Assembly (NCBI GenBank): GCA_964646815.1
Contig: CAZYFH010000018.1
Coordinates: forward strand, 5,673-69,672
Length of the DNA: 64,000 bases
Source: CAZYFH01 sp964646815
GTDB taxonomy: Bacteria > Acidobacteriota > Vicinamibacteria > Vicinamibacterales > UBA8438
Direction of reading: 5' to 3'
In this document: piece after piece, positions 1 through 8,356 of the stretch
Position numbering within the stretch: position 1 is the first letter of the stretch
How the letters are laid out: each line of letters starts with the position of its first letter
Program-made: the position numbers and the translations under genes
Notes under the pieces: model-generated
What the model was told of the DNA's origin: nothing
What the model saw: the letters and a program-made list of their open reading frames with translations, nothing else
Database searches by the model: none

Positions 1-409
1 CTGATTCAACCGCTTGCGACTCCAGCTGTCCTGCGGAGGCGGACTCGTCGTTGCTCGAGGCGATCACACGTCGCGGAGGGCGCGGGTCGCAATAATCTCC
101 GAACAGGGAGACGGTCTCGCCCAGCCACAACAGTCGAAAGTTGCGCTTACGGAGTGGCTGGAAGAGGGTCACGTCAAGGCGGGCCGGGGCTCGCCGGTCG
201 GGTACCGAAACCCGCTCCGTCACGGCACCAAACGTGCCTCGCCCTGCGTCGCGCGAAAGCTGGAGCAGCCGTTGAAAGACCTGACCCGTAATGAATCCGT
301 CGCCAGCGGCCGTGTGGCGATCGAGTAAATCTGCCTCCTCCAGAAACTCGAACGGCGGGAAGCGTTTCAGGAAATCGGCAACTCTGTAGTTGATGGTCGA
401 CGTGCGCAT
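1..409 (-). pseudogene. 5' end of a degenerate MFS transporter gene, running off the left edge
   Basis: Reading leftward from an ATG at 409 the frame stays open to base 1. The first 30 residues (VADFLKRFPPFEFLEEADLL) resemble the start of a cyclic-nucleotide-binding-type domain. About 80 residues later LFQPLRKRNFRLLWLGETVS followed by LFGD matches the first helix of MFS_3 permeases. The next residues (YCDPRPPRRVIASSNDES) are hydrophilic instead of continuing as a membrane helix, so the gene looks frameshifted or deleted here. The two family signatures are seen directly. That the gene is dead is inferred, because the rest lies outside the window. Confidence 0.4.
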
Positions 410-507
410 TGGTAGGCTGGACCGTCGGGCTCGCGCGTCGGCGTCCGGCGACACGCGCCGATTATGCCACCAGCGGGCCGGTGGGATCGGGGAAAGGGAC
501 GTGACCT

Positions 508-1473
508 GTGACGAGATCCTCATCTGTTGCGACAATGACCGCGGTAACGCTCCTGGGCATGGCCGCGCCCAACCTCGCGAACGCGCAGCTCCCTGACGCC
601 GCCGCGGCGTTCGTCCGCGTGGCCGGCGCCTACCGGATCGCGCCGAACATGACCTATCTGCGGGCCGGTGGCCGCGACCTCACGCTCGACGTGTATCAAC
701 CGCACACGGCGACGGCGCCCACGCCGACGTTGATCTACTTTCACGGCGGGGGCTGGACCAACGGAAGCAAGGAGGGCTCCGCGCTAACTTTTCTGCCATA
801 TCTGGAGATGGGCTGGACGGTGGTCAACGTGGCCTATCGGCTGGCGGATGTCGCGCACGCACCAGCGGCGGTCGAGGATTGCCGCTGCGCGTTGCGGTGG
901 GTCTACCGGAACGCGGAGCAGTACGGCTTCGACCTCGACCGTGTGGTGGTGACCGGCAATTCGGCTGGCGGTCATCTGTCACTCACGACCGGCCTGATCC
1001 CAGAATCGGCCGGCCTAGACCGCCAGTGCCCCGGCAACCGGCGCCGTACCTGGTCCACCGGCACGACCTCGACCGAGGAGATGAAGGTCGCCGCGATCAT
1101 TAACTGGTACGGGATTACCGATGTCGTCGACCTAATTCACCGGACGCCGGGTCCCTCCGGGTCCTTCACCGAAGCGTGGCTGGGCAGCACGCTCGACCGC
1201 GAAGTGATCGCGAAACGCGTCTCACCGCTGACCTACGTGCGCCCGGGGCTGCCGCCCATCTTGACCGTGCACGGCGACGCCGACCCCATCGTTCCCTACG
1301 ATCACGGCGTCCGCCTGCATGAAGCGCTCGACGCGGCGAACGTGCCGAACCAGCTCGTCACGGTGCCGGGCGGCGGCCACGGTGGGTTTTCGGCGACCGA
1401 GAACGCGCACATCTACGCCGCGATTCGCGCGTTCCTGAGCGCCCACGACGTCGCCACGAACACGAACGAGTAA
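508..1473 (+). CDS. Secreted alpha/beta hydrolase (BD-FAE/esterase type)
   Basis: This 321-residue protein is predicted to hydrolyse carboxyl esters in the periplasm. A GTG start at 508 follows a GGGAAAGGG stretch; an in-frame ATG at 535 would also retain the signal sequence, which ends near ANA-Q27. The oxyanion motif HGGG is at 79-82, the nucleophile elbow GNSAGG has Ser152, and HGDADP (Asp near 259) and GGGHGGF (His near 291) supply the remaining triad. An insert of about 25 residues after the elbow (RQCPGNRRRTWSTGTTSTEE) is not typical of the core fold. The substrate cannot be told from sequence. A hairpin follows the stop codon, so the gene is probably monocistronic. Confidence 0.85.
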   Translation: MTRSSSVATMTAVTLLGMAAPNLANAQLPDAAAAFVRVAGAYRIAPNMTYLRAGGRDLTLDVYQPHTATAPTPTLIYFHGGGWTNGSKEGSALTFLPYLEMGWTVVNVAYRLADVAHAPAAVEDCRCALRWVYRNAEQYGFDLDRVVVTGNSAGGHLSLTTGLIPESAGLDRQCPGNRRRTWSTGTTSTEEMKVAAIINWYGITDVVDLIHRTPGPSGSFTEAWLGSTLDREVIAKRVSPLTYVRPGLPPILTVHGDADPIVPYDHGVRLHEALDAANVPNQLVTVPGGGHGGFSATENAHIYAAIRAFLSAHDVATNTNE

Positions 1474-1490
1474 GGCGCGCACGGCGCGCC
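1474..1490 (+). terminator. GC-rich hairpin directly after a stop codon
   Basis: GGCGCGC and GCGCGCC form a perfect 7-bp stem around a 3-base loop, starting at the base after the TAA of the upstream esterase gene. There is no T tract, so it is either a weak intrinsic terminator or a 3'-end stabilising hairpin. Confidence 0.35.
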
Positions 1491-1491
1491 T

Positions 1492-1537
1492 CGCGACCGC
1501 GAAGTAGGGCACTTGAGGTCCCCACACAGCGGTCGCG
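1492..1537. repeat. 9-bp inverted repeat upstream of a small gene
   Basis: CGCGACCGC at 1492-1500 is the exact reverse complement of GCGGTCGCG at 1529-1537, separated by 28 bases. It lies 27 bases before the ATG at 1564, so it could be a leader structure or an operator. No regulator can be assigned. Confidence 0.4.
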
Positions 1538-1563
1538 GGGGGCTGGGGCGAAGCCCATCAATC

Positions 1564-1935
1564 ATGAAGCGGCGCGATTTCTTGTTGCTCAGAACCGAGG
1601 GCGCCATTCGCGTCGTCGAGCTGTCCTGCGAACGCCTGTACATGCGCTACGCCGAGTCGTTGGCGACCGGTGGTCAGCGGAGCATGGGCGCGGACGCGGG
1701 GGACGTTGACCCCTGGGAGGGCGAGCCGCCGGCGGTGGTCGGCACGCCGCCCCCCACGGAGCTGTTCCGTGACGTGAACCGCGATCTGCAAGACGCCGAG
1801 GTGCTGCGCGTCCTCGGCCGGAGCTGGCTCGTCGGCGAGGACCTGCGGCAGAGGGTCGACCTCCTTTTGGCATCATTCCGCGCGCGCGGCGGCCACGTCG
1901 AGTTCTCGCGTCCGGCCACGTCCACTGACGGATGA
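1564..1935 (+). CDS. Small conserved-looking hypothetical protein
   Basis: This encodes 123 residues beginning MKRRDFLLLRTEG. I chose the ATG at 1564 because upstream in-frame codons would place the start inside the inverted repeat region. The KRRDFLLLR start resembles a Tat-type beginning, but no hydrophobic h-region follows: the next segment is RVVELSCERLYMRYAES. The middle is acidic and proline-rich (DVDPWEGEPP), and the C-terminal half looks helical (LLASFRARGGHVEFSRP). No enzymatic motif is visible. It ends 15 bases before the quinoprotein gene at 1951 and is probably co-transcribed with it. Function unknown. Confidence 0.6.
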   Translation: MKRRDFLLLRTEGAIRVVELSCERLYMRYAESLATGGQRSMGADAGDVDPWEGEPPAVVGTPPPTELFRDVNRDLQDAEVLRVLGRSWLVGEDLRQRVDLLLASFRARGGHVEFSRPATSTDG

Positions 1936-1950
1936 CGAAGGAGTCGTGAG

Positions 1951-3723
1951 ATGCGTCTACGAAACGATGCCGGACGAGCCGTCGATACCATCGCGCTTGC
2001 GACCCTGCTGATCGCAGCAGCAACCTTCACGGTCGGCGCGCAACCGGCACGCCAGTTCATCCCGGTCACTGACGCGATGCTCAAGGAGCCGGCGCCGGCA
2101 GACTGGCTGATGTGGCGCCGTACGCTCAACGGCTGGGGCTACAGTCCACTCGACCAGGTCAATCGGGACAACGTCGGGGATCTGCGCATGGTGTGGACAC
2201 GGGGTCTGGCCGTCGGCAGCCAGCAAGGCACGCCGCTCGTCTACGACGGCGTGCTGTACATGCCGAACCCCGGCGACGTCATCCAAGCGATCGACGCTGT
2301 TACCGGCGACCTGCTCTGGGAGCACCGCCGGGAAGTCCCGGAGGACATCGAGGAGTACGTGTTCGCCGGCCTCTCCCAGACCAACCGTAATCTCGCCATC
2401 TACGGCAATCTGATCATCGACACGAGCATCGACGACCATGTCTTCGCGCTCGACGCGACGACGGGCCGCATGGCCTGGGAGACCGAGATCCTCGACTACC
2501 ACGTGAATCCGGCTACGCAGACCTCCGGTCCCATCGTCGCCAACGGCAAGGTAATCTCCGGACGTAGCTGCATGCCCGACGGTGGCCCGAACGCCTGCGT
2601 CATCACCGCGCACGATGCGACGACCGGCGCAGAGTTGTGGCGCCGCCGCACGATTCCGGCGCCGGGGGAGCCAGGCGACGAGACGTGGGGGGGCGTGCCG
2701 TTCGAGGATCGCAAGCACGTCGGGGCCTGGATGGTCCCAAGCTACGACCCGGAGCTCAACCTCGTCTACATTGGAACGTCGGTCACGTCGCCCGCGCCGA
2801 AGTTTCTGCTCGGCGGGGCCGACCAGAAGCACCTGTATCACAACTCCACGCTCGCGCTCGACGGCGATACCGGTGAGATCACCTGGTACTACCAGCATCT
2901 GAACGACCACTGGGACCTCGATCATCCTTTTGAGCGCCTGCTGGTCGACACCGCGGTGTCGCCGGATCCAAGCGCGGTGAGTTGGATTAACCCCCGTCTG
3001 AGACGGGGAGACGTGCGCAAGGTGCTCACCGGCATTCCCGGAAAGACCGGCGTGGTCTACACCCTGGACCGTGAAACGGGAGAGTTTCTGTGGGCGACGC
3101 CGACGGTCACGCAGAACGTGATCAGCCACATCGACGGCGCCACCGGCGCGGTCTCCGAGAACTCGGAAGTCGTCTTCAGCGGGCTGGGACAGGAAGTCCT
3201 CGCATGCCCCACCCTGATTGGCGGCAAGGACTGGGAGGCGGGCGCCTACAGCCCGCTGACCAACACGATGTACTACCCCTTGCGCAACACCTGCGCGCGA
3301 CTCCTCGCGACGCGCGAGGGCGGGCTCGAGATCTACGCGCTGGCAATGCGCAATCAGCTCGCGCCCGGCACCGACCAGCTCGGCACGGTGCACGCTATCT
3401 CCGCGGAAACCGGCGAGACCGCGTGGACGTACGAGCAGCGAGCGGCCACGATGTCGCTGGCCGCGACCGGGGGCGGGCTGGTATTCGGGGGCGATGTCAA
3501 CGGGCGGTTCCGCGCCCTGGACCACGAGACCGGCGAGGTGCTCTGGGAGATCAACCTCGGTTCTGCGGTGACAGGGTTCCCCGTGACCTATGCCGTTAAC
3601 GGACGCCAGTACGTCGCGGTGAGCACTGGTAGCGCGGGCACCGCATCAGGCTTCATCGGCTTGACCCCTGAGCTGCGGATGGGGGCCGGCAACAACCTCT
3701 TCGTGTTCGCGCTGCCCGAGTAA
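1951..3723 (+). CDS. PQQ-dependent (quinoprotein) dehydrogenase, periplasmic
   Basis: The 590-residue product has an N-terminal signal peptide ending near VGAQ and a chain of beta-propeller blades with the tryptophan docking motif (AVTGDLLWEHRRE, ATTGRMAWETE, ATTGAELWRR, ETGETAWTYE, ETGEVLWEI). The NDHWDLDHPFER segment near residue 320 matches the catalytic-Asp region of PQQ alcohol dehydrogenases. There is no CxxCH, so electrons would go to a separate cytochrome c. It lacks the usual adjacent Cys-Cys disulfide. Instead, two cysteines flank a loop (GRSCMPDGGPNAC), a pattern shared with the paralogue at 31594-33390. The substrate is probably an alcohol or aldehyde but is not determinable. The start follows an AAGGAG-like ribosome site. 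Confidence 0.9.
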   Translation: MRLRNDAGRAVDTIALATLLIAAATFTVGAQPARQFIPVTDAMLKEPAPADWLMWRRTLNGWGYSPLDQVNRDNVGDLRMVWTRGLAVGSQQGTPLVYDGVLYMPNPGDVIQAIDAVTGDLLWEHRREVPEDIEEYVFAGLSQTNRNLAIYGNLIIDTSIDDHVFALDATTGRMAWETEILDYHVNPATQTSGPIVANGKVISGRSCMPDGGPNACVITAHDATTGAELWRRRTIPAPGEPGDETWGGVPFEDRKHVGAWMVPSYDPELNLVYIGTSVTSPAPKFLLGGADQKHLYHNSTLALDGDTGEITWYYQHLNDHWDLDHPFERLLVDTAVSPDPSAVSWINPRLRRGDVRKVLTGIPGKTGVVYTLDRETGEFLWATPTVTQNVISHIDGATGAVSENSEVVFSGLGQEVLACPTLIGGKDWEAGAYSPLTNTMYYPLRNTCARLLATREGGLEIYALAMRNQLAPGTDQLGTVHAISAETGETAWTYEQRAATMSLAATGGGLVFGGDVNGRFRALDHETGEVLWEINLGSAVTGFPVTYAVNGRQYVAVSTGSAGTASGFIGLTPELRMGAGNNLFVFALPE

Positions 3724-3810
3724 GCGGTCGACCACCCACCCACGTCCGCGCGCGGCCGTCGTCGCTCGGTCGGCGCGACAGACGCTCGTCGGGCGCTACG
3801 ACAAGCCGTT

Positions 3811-3819
3811 TGCTATAGT
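3811..3819 (+). promoter_or_regulatory. Extended -10 promoter element
   Basis: TGCTATAGT matches the extended -10 consensus TGnTATAAT at five of six core positions. It lies 45 bases before the ATG of the CsgG-like gene, in an otherwise GC-rich intergenic stretch. A convincing -35 box is absent, as expected for extended -10 promoters. Confidence 0.4.
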
Positions 3820-3863
3820 GAATCAAGGTGCGTGGAGCGTCGGTGGCTCCCGCAGGAGGTCGC

Positions 3864-4757
3864 ATGAAGGGTCGCATCCTGACCGTTTGTCTTTGCATCG
3901 CACTCGCCCTCGCGATCTTCGGCGTGACCGAGGCGGCGGCGCAGAACGGCAAGGTCCGCGTTGCGGTCATGAACTTCGAGAACAACAGCACGTGGAGCTG
4001 GTGGGGCGACAATCTCGGTCGCGCAGCCGCCGACGAACTGACGACGCAGCTGTTCAAGGGCAACTTGTTCAGCGTCATCGAGCGCGCGCAACTCGACGCC
4101 ATTCTGGCTGAGCAGGACCTCGGGGCAAGCGGAGCGGTGAGCGCGGCCTCGGCGGCGAACATCGGGCAACTGTTGGGCGCCCAACTCATTCTCACCGGGT
4201 CGATCACACAGTTTTCGATCGAGCGAGTGTCGGGCGGTTTCCGGAGCTTGGGGGCGTCGGTGTCGCAAGCGGAGAGCAAGCTAGACGTCCGGTTGGTTGA
4301 CACCAACACCGGAGAGATCCTGTTTGCCGAAGAGGGCGAGGGCCGAAAGCGCTTCGGTGGTGGCTTCTTCCGAGGCGCGGGCATCGAGCGGGAGTTCGAC
4401 GCGGGTGTGGCCGGGGAGGCGCTTCGTCCGGCCATCGAGCACGTCGTCGAGAAGATCAACCGACAGGGCGACCGATTCACGGCGCTCCAGCCGGTCATCC
4501 CCGCCGGCCAGATCGTCGGCCGCGGCGACAGCGGTATCTTCATCGACCGCGGCGAGAACTTCGACGTCCAGATCGGCCAGCGCTTCGAAGTTCACCGAGT
4601 GATTGACGAGATCAAAGACGCGAGCGGCCGCGTGCTCGACCGGATCACCGACAGGGTCGGCGTCCTCGAAGTGACGCGCGTGCTGTCGCAGTCGGCCATC
4701 TGCCGCCTCGTCGAGGGCGACGCCGCGGAAGGCGATACGGTACAGGGTCTTCAGTAG
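3864..4757 (+). CDS. CsgG/HfaB-family secreted protein
   Basis: The 297-residue protein starts at an ATG placed six bases after CAGGAGGT. It has a signal peptide ending in EAAAQ, without a lipobox cysteine. The segment VRVAVMNFENNSTWSWWGDN, then a helical region and LLGAQLILTGSITQFS, follows the CsgG pattern of a nucleoside-hydrolase-like periplasmic domain. The C-terminal 90 residues (GIFIDRGENFDVQIGQRFEV, DRVGVLEVTRVLSQSAIC) resemble the beta-rich carboxyl domain seen in FlgT/CsgG-associated proteins. CsgG itself forms an outer-membrane secretion pore. With no lipid anchor and no curli genes nearby, this is more likely a soluble CsgG-like envelope protein. Confidence 0.75.
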   Translation: MKGRILTVCLCIALALAIFGVTEAAAQNGKVRVAVMNFENNSTWSWWGDNLGRAAADELTTQLFKGNLFSVIERAQLDAILAEQDLGASGAVSAASAANIGQLLGAQLILTGSITQFSIERVSGGFRSLGASVSQAESKLDVRLVDTNTGEILFAEEGEGRKRFGGGFFRGAGIEREFDAGVAGEALRPAIEHVVEKINRQGDRFTALQPVIPAGQIVGRGDSGIFIDRGENFDVQIGQRFEVHRVIDEIKDASGRVLDRITDRVGVLEVTRVLSQSAICRLVEGDAAEGDTVQGLQ

Positions 4758-4809
4758 CTGCGCGCGGCCGCGCTCGGCGTTGGCCGCCAACGATACCGGC
4801 AGGGTCTCG

Positions 4810-4827
4810 GATCCGCAGATGCGGATC
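4810..4827. repeat. Perfect 8-bp inverted repeat in an intergenic region
   Basis: GATCCGCA and TGCGGATC are separated by two bases, between the CsgG-like gene and the next quinoprotein gene. No T tract follows. It could be a weak transcription end or a protein-binding dyad. Confidence 0.3.
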
Positions 4828-4921
4828 GTCCCGGCGACCTGGTTCGCCCCTTACCCCACGTCGACGGCAGCTTGGCCGTGACCGCGCCTGGGTGTAGGCT
4901 CGGTCCACCGAGGAGGAAGTG

Positions 4922-6769
4922 ATGAGGAAACCCCGTATCGCTGTCTCACTGTCGCTGGTGCTTGCATACGCCGCCACCACCGCAGCCGCAGGACAGGCCA
5001 GTCCGGATGGCGAACGAATCTACGATCGGAACTGCGCGCGGTGCCATGAAGGTAACCTCCCCACGCTCTTCTCGTCTGGACCGATCCGGGAATATCCGGC
5101 GGAGCAGATCTACGAGACGCTCTCGGCCGGGCTCATGGCGGCGCAGGCGACGGGGCTGAGCACGGAAGACAAACGCGCCGTCGCCGAGTACGTGTCCGGC
5201 AGCGTGCCGGGATCGCTGGCGGCGCCGCTCGACCAGATTCCCCAGACGGCGTATTGCAGCTCCGGCGCCACGCCGCCAGGCGACCCATATGCGGGGCCGA
5301 GCTGGAACGGCTGGAGCCCCGACCGCAGCAACGCGCGGTTCCAGTCCGCCGAGGCCGCCGGTCTGACGGCGACGAGTGTGCCGGATCTCTCGCTCAAGTG
5401 GGCCTTCGGCTTCCCGGGAGTCACGACCGCGTCCTTCCAGGCGACGATCGTCGGGGGGCGTGCGCTGGTGGGAACCGGCGTCGGCGTCGTCTACGCGCTA
5501 AACGCGGAGACGGGCTGCATCCATTGGGCCCATGAGACCGACGCAGGCGTCCGGTCGACCATCACCGTCGGACCGGGACCCGACGGCCGCGCCACTGCGT
5601 TCTTCGGTGATTTGACGGGCAACGCCTACGCGGTCGACTTCGAAACGGGCGAGCGCCGGTGGCAGGTCGAGTTGGACAACCATCGCCAAGCGCGTATCAC
5701 CGGCGCGCCCGCGCTCCACGGAGGGCGCCTCTACGTGCCGGTCGCCTCGCTCGAGGAAGTCGCAGCCGAGGCGCCGACCTACGAATGCTGCACGTTCCGT
5801 GGCAGCATCGCCGCGCTCGACGCCGCCACCGGACGCCAACTCTGGCAGCGCTATCCGATCGAGGAGACGCCGGCGCGCACCGGCACGAATTCCGCCGGCG
5901 TCGCGCGGTGGGGACCGTCGGGGGTCGGCATCTGGGCATCCCCAACGCTCGACCCGGAACGCAACCGGATATACGTCGCCACCGGCGACTCCTACTCCAA
6001 TCCGGTGTCGCCACGAAGTGACGCGATCATGGCGCTGGCCATGGACACCGGCGACGTCCTCTGGGTCTCGCAAACAACGCCGGGCGACGCCTGGGTCGGC
6101 GCGTGCCTGTCACCCGACGCGGCGCTGCGCGCCAACTGTCCCGAGGACGCGGGTCCGGATCACGACTACGGCAGCGCGATCGTGCTCACCGAGATCGGAG
6201 GACGGTCGCTGTTGCTTGCCGGGCAAAAGTCAGGCGTGATGTACCGCCTCGATCCCGACACCGGCGAGATCGTCTGGGAGACGAGGGTCGCCGACGGCGG
6301 CGTGCTCGGCGGCATCGAGTGGGGGTTCGCCTCTGACGGGGAAACGGTGTTCGCGTCAATCTCGGACGCCCTGGAGAAGGCCCCCGGTGATGCGGGGGGG
6401 ATGGCCGCCGTGCGCATCGCCGACGGTGGCGTGGTCTGGGAGGCGCCACCCTTCCAGGACACCTGCGGCAACCGCCAGGGATGCCACACGGCGCAGCCGG
6501 GCGCCGTGACGGTGATTCCCGGCGTGGTCTTTTCGGGAAGCCTGGACGGCCACCTCCGTGCCTACGCCACCGAGACGGGCAACGTGATCTGGGACGTCGA
6601 TACCGTGGGCGAGGTCGACACCGTGAACGGTGTTCCCGGCCGCGGCGGGTCGCTCAATGGACCCGGGGCCACCCTCGCGGGAGGGATGCTCTTCGTCAGC
6701 TCCGGCTACGGTTTTGCCAACTTCATGCCGGGCAACGTCCTGCTCGCGTTCTCGGTGGACGGACAGTAG
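4922..6769 (+). CDS. Cytochrome c-PQQ fusion dehydrogenase, polyvinyl-alcohol-dehydrogenase-like
   Basis: The 615-residue protein joins a short c-type haem domain to a PQQ propeller. AGGAGG ends five bases before the ATG at 4922, which favours it over the GTG one codon earlier. After the signal peptide comes NCARCH (Cys38, Cys41, His42). The propeller has repeated docking motifs (AETGCIHWAHE, ETGERRWQVE, DTGEIVWETR) and an adjacent cysteine pair at about 289-290 (YECCTFRG), the vicinal disulfide typical of PQQ enzymes. The order haem then propeller, and phrases such as GPSGVGIWASPTLD and RIYVATGDSYSNP, match polyvinyl alcohol dehydrogenases. The real substrate may be another secondary alcohol. 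Electrons probably pass to the fused haem. Confidence 0.88.
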   Translation: MRKPRIAVSLSLVLAYAATTAAAGQASPDGERIYDRNCARCHEGNLPTLFSSGPIREYPAEQIYETLSAGLMAAQATGLSTEDKRAVAEYVSGSVPGSLAAPLDQIPQTAYCSSGATPPGDPYAGPSWNGWSPDRSNARFQSAEAAGLTATSVPDLSLKWAFGFPGVTTASFQATIVGGRALVGTGVGVVYALNAETGCIHWAHETDAGVRSTITVGPGPDGRATAFFGDLTGNAYAVDFETGERRWQVELDNHRQARITGAPALHGGRLYVPVASLEEVAAEAPTYECCTFRGSIAALDAATGRQLWQRYPIEETPARTGTNSAGVARWGPSGVGIWASPTLDPERNRIYVATGDSYSNPVSPRSDAIMALAMDTGDVLWVSQTTPGDAWVGACLSPDAALRANCPEDAGPDHDYGSAIVLTEIGGRSLLLAGQKSGVMYRLDPDTGEIVWETRVADGGVLGGIEWGFASDGETVFASISDALEKAPGDAGGMAAVRIADGGVVWEAPPFQDTCGNRQGCHTAQPGAVTVIPGVVFSGSLDGHLRAYATETGNVIWDVDTVGEVDTVNGVPGRGGSLNGPGATLAGGMLFVSSGYGFANFMPGNVLLAFSVDGQ

Positions 6770-6784
6770 CCGTACCGGGACGGG

Positions 6785-7990
6785 TCAGCCGCTAGTTCTG
6801 ACGAACTTCTGATTCCGGCGCCCACCAAGCGTCTCGGCCGCGTAAATGCTGCCATCCGAGTCGGTCACGATGGTATGCGGGAAGGTGAACTCGCCCGCCA
6901 TGTGACCCGACCCGCCGACGCTCCCGACGATGTCGCCGCTGTCGCGTTCGAGGATCCAGATGCGATTGCTGCCGAGATCGACGACCAGGAGGTGACGCTG
7001 CTGGGCATCGCGCGATAACTCGATATCGGTGGCCCGCAACGTCGCCATCATGTACTCGGGCGGGTCGACGGTGATGATGCGCCGGAGGGTGCCTTCGCGG
7101 TCGAACACCTGGATGCGATTCTGGCCCCGGTCGCACGCGTAGACGAGCCCGTCGTTCCCGATCACGACGCAGTGCGGGTGGCCGCCGCCGCGCTCGACAA
7201 ACTGCCCGTCCCCGCTCCCCGCCGAGCCCCACTGCCGGAGGTAGTTCCCCTCGCCGTCGAAGACGACGATGCGATGGTTCCCATAACCGTCGGCGATGTA
7301 GACCGACCCGCGCTCGCCGGTCACCGGATCCGGGTTCGGATCCACCGCGATGTCCGCCGGGGCGTTCAACAGGTTCTCGCTGCGGTTGTTGCCAGGCTCC
7401 CCGCACGTGGGATGCGCCGACCGCGGGTTCAACGTGGGTGGCCCATCGCAGAGACCTTTGGTCCCGATCTGCAGCAGCAGCTGCGACCCATCGTGCGACC
7501 ACTTCTGGACGACCCCGTCGGAATTCCCCGCGATCCAGATGTTATCCTGCCCGTCGGCGAAGCATCCGTGAATGCCGTGCGGCAGCACGGCGGCCGCACC
7601 ATCGGGCGTGAGGCTCGGGTCGCCCCAGCTCCCGGCCACGTCACCGGCTGTGTCGTAGAGGATCACCGGCGGTGACGGAATCGATTGGGAGCCCTCCTGA
7701 GGGAGCAATCCGTTGGGCAGGAAACCGCGGTTAACGGTGATGATGTGGTCGTGCGAATCGATGCAGCTCGCGCCGACCATGCCGGTGACCCACTGGTGAG
7801 CCAAGCCGTCGCTGTCGGTGATGGTCGGTAGCGGCTTCGGCCAGAAGGGGTCGACGCGATAGCGTGGACCCGCACCACGCTGCGCCGCAGGCAGCGCAAG
7901 CCAGAGGGCACCGCAGATCAGGGTGGCAAGCGTGACGGTCGCCCCCAGGCGCCACCCACGTCGCGCGCCGCACGCCGGTTGCCCTCTCAT
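6785..7990 (-). CDS. Secreted NHL-type six-bladed propeller protein
   Basis: This 401-residue protein starts at the ATG at 7990, which gives MRGQPACGARRGWR and a signal peptide (LATLICGALWLALPAAQ). NHL-like strands are repeated: GYGNHRIVVFDGEGNYLRQW, RGQNRIQVFDREG, SNRIWILERDSGD. It opens with RYRVDPFWPKPLP, the same lead-in as the lipoprotein at 17576-18748 (RFRVDPFWARELP), so the two are paralogues. Proteins of this type act as binding scaffolds or lyase-like enzymes, and no catalytic residues can be assigned. It is convergent with the quinoprotein gene ending at 6769. Confidence 0.78.
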   Translation of the reverse strand: MRGQPACGARRGWRLGATVTLATLICGALWLALPAAQRGAGPRYRVDPFWPKPLPTITDSDGLAHQWVTGMVGASCIDSHDHIITVNRGFLPNGLLPQEGSQSIPSPPVILYDTAGDVAGSWGDPSLTPDGAAAVLPHGIHGCFADGQDNIWIAGNSDGVVQKWSHDGSQLLLQIGTKGLCDGPPTLNPRSAHPTCGEPGNNRSENLLNAPADIAVDPNPDPVTGERGSVYIADGYGNHRIVVFDGEGNYLRQWGSAGSGDGQFVERGGGHPHCVVIGNDGLVYACDRGQNRIQVFDREGTLRRIITVDPPEYMMATLRATDIELSRDAQQRHLLVVDLGSNRIWILERDSGDIVGSVGGSGHMAGEFTFPHTIVTDSDGSIYAAETLGGRRNQKFVRTSG

Positions 7991-8048
7991 CGTGACCGTA
8001 AGCTTATCGTTTTCCGCCCCGTCCCGGCGCATGGGACCTACTCGATGA

Positions 8049-8303
8049 TCAGGCCTGCAGCGACCGGAGCAACGGCGCCCAGGTAAACCCAACACCATTC
8101 ACCCAGAGCAAGACCGTATAGATGGCCTTGGGAAGTAGCGCGATGCACGAGCGAAAGACGTGAATCGGCACGTAGAGCGCGCGTCCGAGTGATGACCTCG
8201 CCGAGCGGGACGCGACATTCTCTAGTGCCTCTTCACAAGCACTCAGGCGGCCGGCCGGTGAGATGGCGCTGGATGCGGCACGGCCAGCACGGGGCAACAA
8301 CAC
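8049..8303 (-). other. Short open frame with one membrane-like segment, doubtful
   Basis: An 84-residue frame ends with a hydrophobic tail (IALLPKAIYTVLLWVNGVGF). It has no clear ribosome site, and I do not recognise the family. It may be the decayed C-terminus of a membrane protein. The 310 bases around it (8041-8356) contain nothing else I can support. Confidence 0.2.
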
Positions 8304-8356
8304 CCTTCCCCTGGGGCGTTATCGACACGCCACCGTCACGCCCAGTGCGGTACGGA

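Noticed and set aside
1957..3525. Long open frame opposite the first quinoprotein gene
   Set aside because: It is a high-GC shadow on the other strand: rich in Arg, Asp and Val, without a family motif, fully overlapping a clear PQQ enzyme.
4810..4827. Intrinsic terminator
   Set aside because: The stem lacks a T tract and is short, so it is kept only as an inverted repeat.
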